Assembly: GCF_019656315.1 (NCBI RefSeq)
Contig: NZ_BPLU01000026.1
Span: 73,655-137,654, forward strand
Source of the DNA: Flavobacterium sp. UMI-01
GTDB taxonomy: Bacteria > Bacteroidota > Bacteroidia > Flavobacteriales > Flavobacteriaceae
Direction: 5' to 3'
DNA: 64,000 nucleotides
Both the position numbers and the translations under genes were made by a program. Of this stretch, positions 24,948 to 32,684 are shown piece by piece (the first letter of the stretch is position 1; each line of letters begins with the position of its first letter). Below the pieces are notes generated by a model, which worked only from the letters and a program-made list of their open reading frames with translations, ran no database searches and was not told the origin of the DNA.

Positions 24948-27041
24948 TTAATTTGACGGTGTGATTCCCATGTTATAGAGAGTAAACGCTTGCACATCGA
25001 CATTTTCCTCGATGGTCGCTTTTAGTGATTTTCCTGCTCCGTGGCCTGCTTTGACATCAATGCGGATGAACATGGGGTTAGGTCCTGTATTTTTTTCTTG
25101 TAGGGTGGCGGCAAATTTAAAACTGTGAGCCGGAACGACTCTGTCATCGTGGTCGCCTGTGGTTATTAAAGTCGCTGGATAGGCCACGCCATTCTGGACG
25201 TTGTGTACAGGCGAATAGCCTTTGAGGTACTCAAACATGGTTTTGCTGTCTTGGGCGGTACCATAATCGTAGGCCCAGCCTGCACCTGCTGTAAACGTAT
25301 GGTAGCGCAACATGTCGAGCACTCCCACGGCTGGTAAAGCTACCTTTGCAAGATTGGGTCGTTGGGTCATTACCGCACCTACTAACAAGCCTCCATTGGA
25401 ACCGCCTTTTATCGCTAAATAGTCCGAAGTCGTGTATTTTTGGTCTATCAAATACTGGGCAGCAGCAATAAAATCATCAAAGACGTTTTGTTTTTGGAGT
25501 TGGGTTCCGGCTTCATGCCATTTTTTGCCGTACTCGCCTCCTCCTCTCAAATTAGCGACGGCATAAACGCCTCCGTTTTCCATCCAAACCGCATTAGGGA
25601 TGCTAAAATTAGGCGTCAAACTGATATTGAAACCACCATAGCCGTATAGAATAGTCGGGTTTTTCCCGTTGAGTGCCATTCCTTTTTTATGGGTTATCAT
25701 CATCGGGATTTTGGTTCCGTCCTTGGAGGTATAAAACACCTGATGGGTTTCGTAGTCCTCGGATTTGAATTTAGCCTTTGATTTTCTGTACAGCTTCGAA
25801 TTGCCTATCTCAACATCCAATTTATAAATCGTAGGTGCTGTTGTATAATTGGTAAAGGTGTAATACAGCTCTTTTTCTTTTTTCTTAGCCGAAAACCCAG
25901 AGGCAGTACCTAAATCAGGTAAGGCTATTGTTCGTATTTTCGTTCCTTGGGTGTTGTACTGTTCTACTACTGAAACCGCATCTTTCATATAGTGTGCAAA
26001 AAAATATCCCCCTCCTGTGCCAATGTTCAATACATTTTCGGTTTCTGGGATAACCACTTTCCAGTTTTTCCGACTTGGATTTTTCATTGAGACACTTAGA
26101 ATACGTTTATTGGGCGCTTGCCAATCGGTTTCTAAAAATAGCGTATCGCCTTGATTATCGATGACATTCACATCATTTTCAAAATTACCAACGAGCGTTA
26201 TAATCGCGCTGTCTTTTTGTGTCAAATCCAGAATATAGAGTTCGTTTCCGTAAGTAGCATTCGCTGCTGTGATTACCAAATAGTGGTCGTCTTCGGTCAC
26301 ATTACCTCCTACATAGCGGCGTTTTTGGCTTTCGCCAAAGATGACCTTATCTTCTTTTTGTTTTGTTCCAATAGCATGAAAATACAGTTTATGTTGGTCG
26401 GTTTTGGCCGATAATTCGCTTCCGTTTGGTTTTTCATAACTGGAATAATAAAACCCCTTGTTGCCTACCCATGAAAGCCCACTAAACTTCACATCAATCA
26501 AGGTTTCGTCTATTGATTGTTTGGTAATGGCATTGATAATTATCACTTTGCGCCAGTCGCTTCCTCCCTCCGAAATGGAATAGGCAAGCAGTGAACCGTC
26601 TTTGGAAAAACTAATTTCCCCCAAAGAAGTGGAACCGTCTGTAGAAAAAGTATTGGGGTCTAGGAAAATTTCTTCTTGTCCATTCTCTTTTTTTCGCCAT
26701 AAGACCGATTGATTTTGGAGTCCATTATTTCTAAAATAGTACACAAAATCACCTTCTTTGAAAGGCGCACTTTCTTTTTCATAATTCCACAAAGCCTCCA
26801 TGCGGGTTTTAATTTTATCTCGAAACGGGATTTTTTGCAAATAGTCCAAAATGAGTTCGTTTTGCGCTTTTACCCAGGCAGTAGTTTCAGGCGAACGGTC
26901 GTCTTCGAGCCAACGGTAAGGGTCTGGGACTGAAGTATCAAAATAGGTGTCGATTACGGTTCCTTTTTGGGTTTTTGGGTATTGGAAGTTGTTTTGTCCC
27001 AAAGTAGTGATTGTTGTCATTAATAGAATAATTTTTTTCAT
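24948..27041 (-). CDS. Prolyl oligopeptidase family serine peptidase (S9A)
   Basis: A 697-residue secreted S9A peptidase cleaving short peptides after proline (family knowledge). A short signal peptide (MKKIILLMTTITTLGQ) is followed by the N-terminal PYRWLEDDRSPET segment, a seven-bladed propeller (about 75-420) and the alpha/beta-hydrolase domain. The catalytic residues are visible: Ser in GGSNGGLLVGA, Asp in TTGDHDDRVVPAHS, His in VKAGHGAGKS. The oxyanion region ILYGYGGFNISLTP is intact. The gene stands alone, with a promoter 20 bases upstream and structured RNA elements beyond its stop. Confidence 0.93.
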   Translation of the reverse strand: MKKIILLMTTITTLGQNNFQYPKTQKGTVIDTYFDTSVPDPYRWLEDDRSPETTAWVKAQNELILDYLQKIPFRDKIKTRMEALWNYEKESAPFKEGDFVYYFRNNGLQNQSVLWRKKENGQEEIFLDPNTFSTDGSTSLGEISFSKDGSLLAYSISEGGSDWRKVIIINAITKQSIDETLIDVKFSGLSWVGNKGFYYSSYEKPNGSELSAKTDQHKLYFHAIGTKQKEDKVIFGESQKRRYVGGNVTEDDHYLVITAANATYGNELYILDLTQKDSAIITLVGNFENDVNVIDNQGDTLFLETDWQAPNKRILSVSMKNPSRKNWKVVIPETENVLNIGTGGGYFFAHYMKDAVSVVEQYNTQGTKIRTIALPDLGTASGFSAKKKEKELYYTFTNYTTAPTIYKLDVEIGNSKLYRKSKAKFKSEDYETHQVFYTSKDGTKIPMMITHKKGMALNGKNPTILYGYGGFNISLTPNFSIPNAVWMENGGVYAVANLRGGGEYGKKWHEAGTQLQKQNVFDDFIAAAQYLIDQKYTTSDYLAIKGGSNGGLLVGAVMTQRPNLAKVALPAVGVLDMLRYHTFTAGAGWAYDYGTAQDSKTMFEYLKGYSPVHNVQNGVAYPATLITTGDHDDRVVPAHSFKFAATLQEKNTGPNPMFIRIDVKAGHGAGKSLKATIEENVDVQAFTLYNMGITPSN

Positions 27042-27061
27042 GAGTTGGATTGTAGGCTAAA

Positions 27062-27069
27062 CAAAAATA
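27062..27069 (-). promoter_or_regulatory. -7 promoter element for the S9 peptidase
   Basis: CAAAAATA reads TATTTTTG on the minus strand, an exact TAnnTTTG match 20 bases upstream of the ATG. Confidence 0.45.
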
Positions 27070-27321
27070 AGAAAAACAGAATCTTTATTCATTTACGAAT
27101 GGTGCAATTCTTTTTTTTGGAACACGGATTTTAGAAATTAGAGAAATAAAAAAAATAATTGCTTAGTGGAAAATAGTACATTGATAAAACGGATTGACTA
27201 ATACCTAAACAGATAAAAAACAGATTTTATATTTGGCTAAAAAACCGTGTGCCTTTGCAGTAAAATAATAAGCACGCAGATTAGGCAGATAAGCGCAGAT
27301 TTTTTTAATTTTTAAATAAAA

Positions 27322-27384
27322 AACCATTGAGAAATCAAGTTTATTAAGTTTTTACACTTAACTTTCCTTAATCCCTTAATGGTT
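27322..27384. repeat. AACCATT/AATGGTT hairpin repeat, copy 1
   Basis: A 63-base imperfect inverted repeat bounded by AACCATT and AATGGTT, sharing most of its sequence (TCAAGTTTATTAAG, CTTAATCCCTTAATGGTTC) with the copy at 30847-30908. Confidence 0.65.
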
Positions 27385-27449
27385 CAAAAACTCATATAAC
27401 TTATTTTTTAAAATAAGTCAAAGCTTATATGTACTTACATTTCTTAAAT

Positions 27450-27651
27450 CCGTTGGATGAAATTAATCAGATTCATTTAAAAATGGCAATTCGAATTTAA
27501 ATCTAAAGTTATTTATACTTAACATATCCGTCTAATCTGAGCCTGCCCTGAGCTTATCAAAGGGTCGAATACCTCATAATAGGTTACATTTCGATAAGCT
27601 CAATGTGACAAGTAGGTTTAATGAACTATTAAATTCATTTCACCCAACGGG
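27450..27651. mobile_element. MITE-like element, copy 1 (decayed)
   Basis: About 202 bases bounded by CCGTTGGATGAAATTAA and a complementary TTCATTTCACCCAACGGG end. It is closely similar throughout to the copy at 30567-30770. Inside is a second inverted repeat (GAGCTTATCAAA with TTTCGATAAGCTC), a word family (GAGCYTRTCGAAG) widespread in Bacteroidota spacers. No coding capacity and no clear target duplication at this copy. Confidence 0.6.
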
Positions 27652-27760
27652 TTGCTATTATTTATATGTTTTAAAAATAAACCCAAAACTTAAATGCCCT
27701 TGTATTTCTTATAGTGTTTAAAAAACAAAAAACTCAAATGACTTTTATATTTCAAATAAA

Positions 27761-29977
27761 TTACAACTCAAAGTTTAGCCCCAGAACGATGTTTCTTCCC
27801 ATATTAGCAATTCCATCGGTTTTTAAACGAGAAAGATGGGCGATATAGGTTTTATTGAGAAGATTATTTCCGTTCAAATTAAGGTTGAATACCGTTTTAC
27901 CCAACGTGATTTTTCCACCGAAACCAAAATTCACTAAACTATACCCACCTGTTCGGGTTTCAAAACCACTTACGTTATTTTGAGTAAACGTCGCGTTCCA
28001 ACTCAATGCAGCAAATCCTTCACGCAACCAATCGCCAATTTTAAATTCGGTTCGAATGGTATTATTCCAATTGTTCGCTGGAATCAAAGGCAAATAATCA
28101 TCTCCAGTTCCTTGAGATTGTTTTTTTCCTGTTACTGTTTCAAAACTAGACTCCAAATGCAACCAGTCCAAAGGGTGTGGATGCAAGTGAATCCCAATCT
28201 CTCCACCATATAATTTAGCATCTTCCTGAACGTATTCAAACACCGCATTGTCTTCTTGTACCGCACCAGTTGGCGCTGTAAAAATGTAATTATTGATATG
28301 ATTGTAGAAACCGTTGACAAAAAATTCAAAATGGGTATTTTTGTATTCTAAGTTCAAATCGGTTTGAACGTTTTGCTCATTTTTCAAATTGGCATTCCCT
28401 ATTTCGTACCGATTTGTCCCTTCATGCACTCCATTAGAAGTCAATTCGGCCAAATTTGGCGCTCTAAAACCTGAGGCCAAATTTAATCTCAAAATCAAAT
28501 TGGATGTTACATCTGTTTTGTAGCCCAAAGAAGCATTGAAACTATCAAAAGATTGATCGATAGCTTTAAAATAGCCTTCTTCCCCTTCTTCCCCATGTTC
28601 TTCTGTCGTAATTTTTCGGTTGTCAAAACGCAAACCTCCCTGAATCACATTTGACTTCCATTGGTAATTAGCCGTTCCAAACACCCCAAAATCATTAGTC
28701 TTAGCATCTGGAATCAGGAGTTCTTCTCCAAAATTAGCATTGGTTTGATACATTCCTTGAATCCCAAAAATCGATTCCATATTCCCGATTTTAGGCAAAT
28801 GGTATTTGGCATTGTAATTAAACGTCTTCAATTTCATTTGTAAAATAGCTTCTGGACTGTCTTCAAATTCATTTCGGTCATTGCCAATGTAACCCAAATC
28901 AACATCTAGTTTGGAATTCCCTAAATAAACCACTGAGTTCAAACTCAACAAATGATTATCGACACCTTGGCGCGGATAATCCGTAGTTTTTGTTTTCGTT
29001 TGCTCCCCTATTTCCTCAGGTAATCCTAAATCAAGACGGTTAAAATTGTACCTCAACACAGTAGAGAAATTTGAATTGCTGTACCCAATTCCCGTTTTAA
29101 AATCAGTTTCATTAAAGCGTGTATTGGTCACACGATCTCCGTCAGGAATGCTGTAATCCGAATGCGTGGCATAACTCCCTCTGGCTAAAAATTTCCAATT
29201 TTCCGTCGCGGTATTGATACCCAGCGAAGTACTTGAACCTAAAGTATTCGAGAATAGTTTTTGGCTGAAATTAGTTTTGAATGCATGTGCATCAGCAAAT
29301 TTTTCAGGGTTAAAATACAATACCCCTCCCAGTGCATCTGAACCGTACAACAATGAAGCTGGCCCTTTGATAACCTCCACACTTTCTACCCCAGCATCAT
29401 TGAGACCCAATCCGTGTTCGTCCCCAAATTGCTGATTTTCGATGCGAACACCTTGAGAATACACTAACACACGATTGCCACTCAAGCCTCGAATAACTGG
29501 CTTTCCAATACCCGTTCCCGTGGATACTTGCGAAACTCCAGGAATGGTAGCCAAGCCTTCGATTAAAGTTGCCGTTCCTTTTGTTTGTAAGGACTGAATA
29601 CTTTCGTGGGAAACTTTCATTACGTTTTGAGACTGCATCTTATTAAAAGCAGTGGACACAATCACCTCATCCATTTCGAATAAGGCTTCGTCCATGACCA
29701 CCTGAATATTTTCTTCATTATTGACAAGTTTCACCGTTTTGTTTTGGGTGCCAAAACCTACTAGAACAAAACGTATTTTTATATCGCCTTTTGGTAAATT
29801 TGAAAAGGAAAACAATCCGTTTTCATTAGTAGTTGTTCCTTTGTGTAATTCGGATATGTACACTGAAACACCCGCAAGAGGTTGTTTTTGATTGTTGGTT
29901 ACCGTACCAGACAATCGTTGTTGAGCTTGCAAAAAAGCACTTAGCCCTAAAAACAGGACCACCATATATTTTTTCAT
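27761..29977 (-). CDS. TonB-dependent receptor with carboxypeptidase-like N-terminal domain, probable metal uptake
   Basis: A 738-residue outer-membrane receptor. Order: signal peptide (GLSAFLQAQ), CarboxypepD_reg-like domain (about 21-100), plug (about 105-225, with VIRGLSGNRVLVYSQGVRIE and VIKGPASLLYGSDALGG), then the barrel ending GRNIVLGLNFEL. It is not a SusC: length and plug are of the classical siderophore/metal/cobalamin class and there is no SusD. An EEHGEEGEEGYF loop is rich in acidic residues and His. The only neighbour in the operon is the small His- and Cys-rich protein upstream, so zinc, copper or another transition metal is the inferred substrate; the ligand is not proven. Confidence 0.9.
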   Translation of the reverse strand: MKKYMVVLFLGLSAFLQAQQRLSGTVTNNQKQPLAGVSVYISELHKGTTTNENGLFSFSNLPKGDIKIRFVLVGFGTQNKTVKLVNNEENIQVVMDEALFEMDEVIVSTAFNKMQSQNVMKVSHESIQSLQTKGTATLIEGLATIPGVSQVSTGTGIGKPVIRGLSGNRVLVYSQGVRIENQQFGDEHGLGLNDAGVESVEVIKGPASLLYGSDALGGVLYFNPEKFADAHAFKTNFSQKLFSNTLGSSTSLGINTATENWKFLARGSYATHSDYSIPDGDRVTNTRFNETDFKTGIGYSNSNFSTVLRYNFNRLDLGLPEEIGEQTKTKTTDYPRQGVDNHLLSLNSVVYLGNSKLDVDLGYIGNDRNEFEDSPEAILQMKLKTFNYNAKYHLPKIGNMESIFGIQGMYQTNANFGEELLIPDAKTNDFGVFGTANYQWKSNVIQGGLRFDNRKITTEEHGEEGEEGYFKAIDQSFDSFNASLGYKTDVTSNLILRLNLASGFRAPNLAELTSNGVHEGTNRYEIGNANLKNEQNVQTDLNLEYKNTHFEFFVNGFYNHINNYIFTAPTGAVQEDNAVFEYVQEDAKLYGGEIGIHLHPHPLDWLHLESSFETVTGKKQSQGTGDDYLPLIPANNWNNTIRTEFKIGDWLREGFAALSWNATFTQNNVSGFETRTGGYSLVNFGFGGKITLGKTVFNLNLNGNNLLNKTYIAHLSRLKTDGIANMGRNIVLGLNFEL

Positions 29978-29994
29978 TTTTTACAGTACATTAG

Positions 29995-30054
29995 AAAGGC
30001 CTACAAGCCTTTTCGTTTATAATAAAAATACTTGCTAATCGGAAATTTTTCCGA
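29995..30054 (-). promoter_or_regulatory. Leader of the receptor gene with a palindrome and a hairpin
   Basis: TCGGAAA-TT-TTTCCGA (30039-30054) is a perfect 7-bp palindrome, and AAAGGC/GCCTTT (29995-30000 with 30007-30012) a 6-bp hairpin close to the receptor ATG at 29977. They could be an operator and a leader structure for metal-responsive control. This is inference from position only. Confidence 0.35.
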
Positions 30055-30121
30055 AACAGCATCAACAGCCGAACACAGAAATGAAGTAGAACTTAACATC
30101 TGAGTGCAACATGGGTAGTTT

Positions 30122-30475
30122 TTAAAAAATACTGTAAATAGGGGGACCACGAAGGGAATACAAACTCCCTGGGAAAGAAATTACTTTTTCGATAAGTATC
30201 GAAAAAAATGGAATTAAGGTATAGTCAATGTAAAAATGATAGTGCGCAATCGCAGTCACTACATACTGGCCGAAGGAAAAATGACACACTTTACAGGGTT
30301 CAGCCTTGTAATGATGGTGGGTAAATTGGCCTTTATTACCGTCATTTTCATGATGACAATATGCTTGTACTTCCTGCTCGGAATGATGCACATAGGCATG
30401 AAATGATTGCACCAGTATTGACAACAACACGGTCAATCCAAGAGAAAAAGCGATGATGATGGATTTCTTTTTCAT
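30122..30475 (-). CDS. Small His/Cys-rich envelope protein upstream of the receptor
   Basis: A 117-residue protein from MKKKSIIIAFSLGL; the ATG at 30484 adds three residues and would overlap a promoter-like CAAAGGTA (30482-30489). It has an N-terminal signal/transmembrane segment, then a cluster of potential metal ligands: YVHHSEQEV, YCHHENDG, FTHHHYKAEPCKVCHF. A second hydrophobic stretch follows. Small periplasmic proteins of this kind often accompany metal-linked TonB receptors in Bacteroidota. I do not recognise a named family; a DUF2946-like role is possible. Periplasmic metal binding or sensing is inferred from the His-His and CxxC-His motifs. The gap to the receptor is 144 bases. Confidence 0.7.
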   Translation of the reverse strand: MKKKSIIIAFSLGLTVLLSILVQSFHAYVHHSEQEVQAYCHHENDGNKGQFTHHHYKAEPCKVCHFSFGQYVVTAIAHYHFYIDYTLIPFFSILIEKVISFPGSLYSLRGPPIYSIF

Positions 30476-30566
30476 GCGGTGCAAAGGTAGGAAAACAAAA
30501 AAGAATTTTCACCTTGTTGGGGTTAACATCTATTTTTTTTAAACCATATAAGACATATAAGAACAA

Positions 30567-30770
30567 CCCGTTGGGTGAAATTAATCAGATTCATTTAAAA
30601 ATGGCAATTCTAATTTAAATCTAACGTTATTTATACCTAACATGTCAGTCTGAGTTGAGCCTGCTCTGAGCTAATCGAAGGGTCGAAGACCTCATATAGG
30701 ATACATTTCGACAAGCTTAATGTGACAATAGGTATAAAATTAACCATTAACTTAATTTCACCCAACGGGT
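30567..30770. mobile_element. MITE-like element, copy 2, with terminal inverted repeats and target duplication
   Basis: About 204 bases. The ends AACCCGTTGGGTGAAATTAA (from 30565) and its exact complement (to 30772) give 20-bp perfect terminal inverted repeats. The 9-base word TAAGAACAA occurs immediately on both sides (30558-30566 and 30771-30779), as expected for a target-site duplication. It has no ORF, an internal inverted repeat, and high similarity to copy 1 at 27450. This supports a non-autonomous transposable element; the transposase would be elsewhere. Confidence 0.7.
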
Positions 30771-30846
30771 TAAGAACAATTAAGATATGCTTTGAGGGAA
30801 AATTGATTAAACATATAAGTCATATAAGTTTTTACAAAAAATAAAA

Positions 30847-30908
30847 AACCATTAAGAAATTAAGTTTATTAAGCACTGCACTTAACTTTTCTTAATCCCT
30901 TAATGGTT
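30847..30908. repeat. AACCATTAAG/CTTAATGGTT hairpin repeat, copy 2
   Basis: A perfect 10-bp outer stem (30847-30856 with 30899-30908) and an inner ATTAAG/CTTAAT stem. It lies 63 bases past the asd stop and may act as its terminator. Apart from this repeat and the MITE copy, the 30485-30971 spacer holds nothing recognisable. Confidence 0.65.
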
Positions 30909-30971
30909 CAAAATTTCTGTTTTCTAAAACTTATAAGGTATATCTGTTTTAAAAACTATGTTTAAAATAGC

Positions 30972-31961
30972 TTACACTAATTTAGCTGCGATTAAATACT
31001 CAGCGATTTGAATCGTGTTTGTAGCCGCTCCTTTTCTCAAGTTATCCGCTACAATCCACATGTTTAAAGTATTGTCTTGGCTTTCGTCACGACGAATACG
31101 TCCTACGAAAACTTCGTTTTTACCTTCAGCGTATTTTGGCATTGGGTAAGTGAAGGTATCCAAGTTATCTTGTACTACCACACCGTCAGTTTGACTTAAA
31201 ATAGTACGTACTTCATTTACATCAAAATCATTTGAAAACTCAATATTTACAGCCTCACTGTGTCCACCAACAACTGGTACACGTACAGCAGTAGCCGTTA
31301 CTTTTACGCTATCATCACCTAAGATTTTTTTGGTTTCTTTTACCAATTTCATCTCTTCTTTAGTGTATCCGTTATCTTCAAAAACATCACACTGAGGAAT
31401 ACAGTTGCGGTTGATTTCGTATTTGTACACCATATCCCCTTTTACACCAGCTACTTCATTTTCGAACTGTTGTACTGCTTTTACTCCTGTTCCTGTAATC
31501 GACTGGTAAGTAGAAACAATCACACGTTTGATATTGTATTTTTTATGCAATGGAGCCAAAGCCAATACCATTTGGATAGTAGAGCAATTTGGGTTAGCAA
31601 TGATTTTATCTGCTGCAGTCAATTCAGATGCGTTGATTTCAGGAACCACTAATTTTTTAGTAGGGTCCATTCTCCAAGCTGAAGAATTGTCGATAACCGT
31701 AGTTCCTGCTTCAGCAAATTTAGGAGCCCACTCTAATGACGTTCCTCCACCTGCTGAGAACAAAGCGATATCCGCCTTCATATCAACAGCTGTTTGTAAA
31801 CCAACCACTTTGTATTTTGCTCCTTTGAATTCAATTTCTTTACCCACAGATTTCTCTGAAGCCACAGGAATCAATTCTGTTACTGGAAAATTTCTTTCAG
31901 CTAAAACTTTTAACATGATCTCGCCCACCATTCCGGTAGCTCCTACTACTGCTATTCTCAT
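30972..31961 (-). CDS. asd: Aspartate-semialdehyde dehydrogenase
   Basis: This NADPH-dependent enzyme makes aspartate semialdehyde from aspartyl phosphate for lysine/diaminopimelate, threonine and methionine synthesis. The 329-residue protein starts MRIAVVGATGMVGEIML (Rossmann GxTGxxG). Catalytic Cys is in IANPNCSTIQMVLAL; the substrate-binding STYQSITGTGVKAVQQFENE and the catalytic His region VPVVGGHSEAVNIEF are present. The length is normal. It stands alone with its own promoter at 32005. Confidence 0.96.
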   Translation of the reverse strand: MRIAVVGATGMVGEIMLKVLAERNFPVTELIPVASEKSVGKEIEFKGAKYKVVGLQTAVDMKADIALFSAGGGTSLEWAPKFAEAGTTVIDNSSAWRMDPTKKLVVPEINASELTAADKIIANPNCSTIQMVLALAPLHKKYNIKRVIVSTYQSITGTGVKAVQQFENEVAGVKGDMVYKYEINRNCIPQCDVFEDNGYTKEEMKLVKETKKILGDDSVKVTATAVRVPVVGGHSEAVNIEFSNDFDVNEVRTILSQTDGVVVQDNLDTFTYPMPKYAEGKNEVFVGRIRRDESQDNTLNMWIVADNLRKGAATNTIQIAEYLIAAKLV

Positions 31962-32004
31962 TGTATATTTTTAATTATAATTAAATTTTTATTTTTTTGA
32001 ACTG

Positions 32005-32012
32005 CAAAAGTA
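32005..32012 (-). promoter_or_regulatory. -7 promoter element for asd
   Basis: CAAAAGTA on the plus strand is TACTTTTG on the minus strand, 43 bases upstream of the asd ATG. Confidence 0.45.
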
Positions 32013-32106
32013 AGTAATATCTATTTCAAAACAAGGAGACTAACAAAAAATAACAAACTGTTAAATATATAACATTTTGTAATTATTAAAAAGTTTCCAA
32101 AAAGAA

Positions 32107-32132
32107 AAACCGCCTCAGTTACAAGACGGTTT
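32107..32132 (-). terminator. Terminator after mscL
   Basis: AAACCG (32107-32112) pairs with CGGTTT (32127-32132) with partial inner pairing. On the minus strand the stem is followed by TTTCTTTTT. It lies 51 bases beyond the mscL stop. Confidence 0.6.
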
Positions 32133-32182
32133 ATACCTGAATTGCATTCAAGTTGGTTACAGAATATATAATGTAGCGGAAA

Positions 32183-32602
32183 TTATTTCTTCAATAAATC
32201 TCTAATTTGGATTAATAATTCTTCTTGTGTTGGTCCTGCAGGTGGTGCTGGAGCAACAACTTCTTCTTTCTTCTTAGCTCTTTCAGCAGCTCTAAGCACC
32301 ACAAAAATAAAGAACGAAATAATTACAAAATTAATCGTTGCTTGCACTAAATTACCATACGTAATTACGGCTGCCCCAGCTGCTTTGGCTGCGGCTAAAT
32401 CAGGATAACTATTCCCATCCAACGAAATAAATTTCGTAGTAAAATCAATACCTCCTGTTAGCAACCCCACGATAGGCATGATGACATCATCAACCGCTGA
32501 ACTGACAATCTTACCAAAAGCACCACCAATTACCACAGCAGTTGCTAAACTTAATACATCACCTTTCATTAGAGAGGCTTTAAAATCACTAAAAAATCCC
32601 AT
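32183..32602 (-). CDS. mscL: Large-conductance mechanosensitive channel
   Basis: MscL opens under membrane tension to release solutes during hypo-osmotic shock. The 139-residue start [17 protein letters not shown] is preferred to an ATG ten codons upstream because it gives the conserved amphipathic N-terminal helix. TM1 ([26 protein letters not shown], with the pore-lining Gly/Ala pattern) is followed by a periplasmic loop (about 45-75), TM2 ([20 protein letters not shown]) and the C-terminal helical bundle ([13 protein letters not shown]). Confidence 0.96.
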   Translation of the reverse strand: MGFFSDFKASLMKGDVLSLATAVVIGGAFGKIVSSAVDDVIMPIVGLLTGGIDFTTKFISLDGNSYPDLAAAKAAGAAVITYGNLVQATINFVIISFFIFVVLRAAERAKKKEEVVAPAPPAGPTQEELLIQIRDLLKK

Positions 32603-32684
32603 AGTTATCCTTTTTTTGTTAAACGTAAACACTAAAATAATTATTTTTTTGCATCAATGCTATTTTCATCTCAAAAAATCCGTC

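Larger units (their letters stand above)
27070..27760. other. Gene-free spacer made of repeats
   Basis: The 719 bases between the receptor stop and the peptidase start contain no credible ORF. From right to left along the minus strand they hold the MITE-like copy (27450-27651), the AACCATT hairpin repeat (27322-27384), and degenerate words of the ACGCAGATTAGGCAGATAAG type (27284-27305) that are common filler in flavobacterial spacers. Confidence 0.6.

Noticed and set aside
29978..30121. Cobalamin riboswitch upstream of the TonB receptor
   Set aside because: The leader is too short and lacks the conserved B12-box words; only a palindrome and small hairpin are seen.
30348..30566. 72-codon minus-strand ORF overlapping the His-rich gene
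   Set aside because: Different frame from the His-rich protein, which has a signal peptide and clustered ligands; the overlap is a shadow.
27322..30908. Short repeats considered as a CRISPR array
   Set aside because: Copies are long, palindromic, only two per type and kilobases apart; no regular spacers or cas genes.
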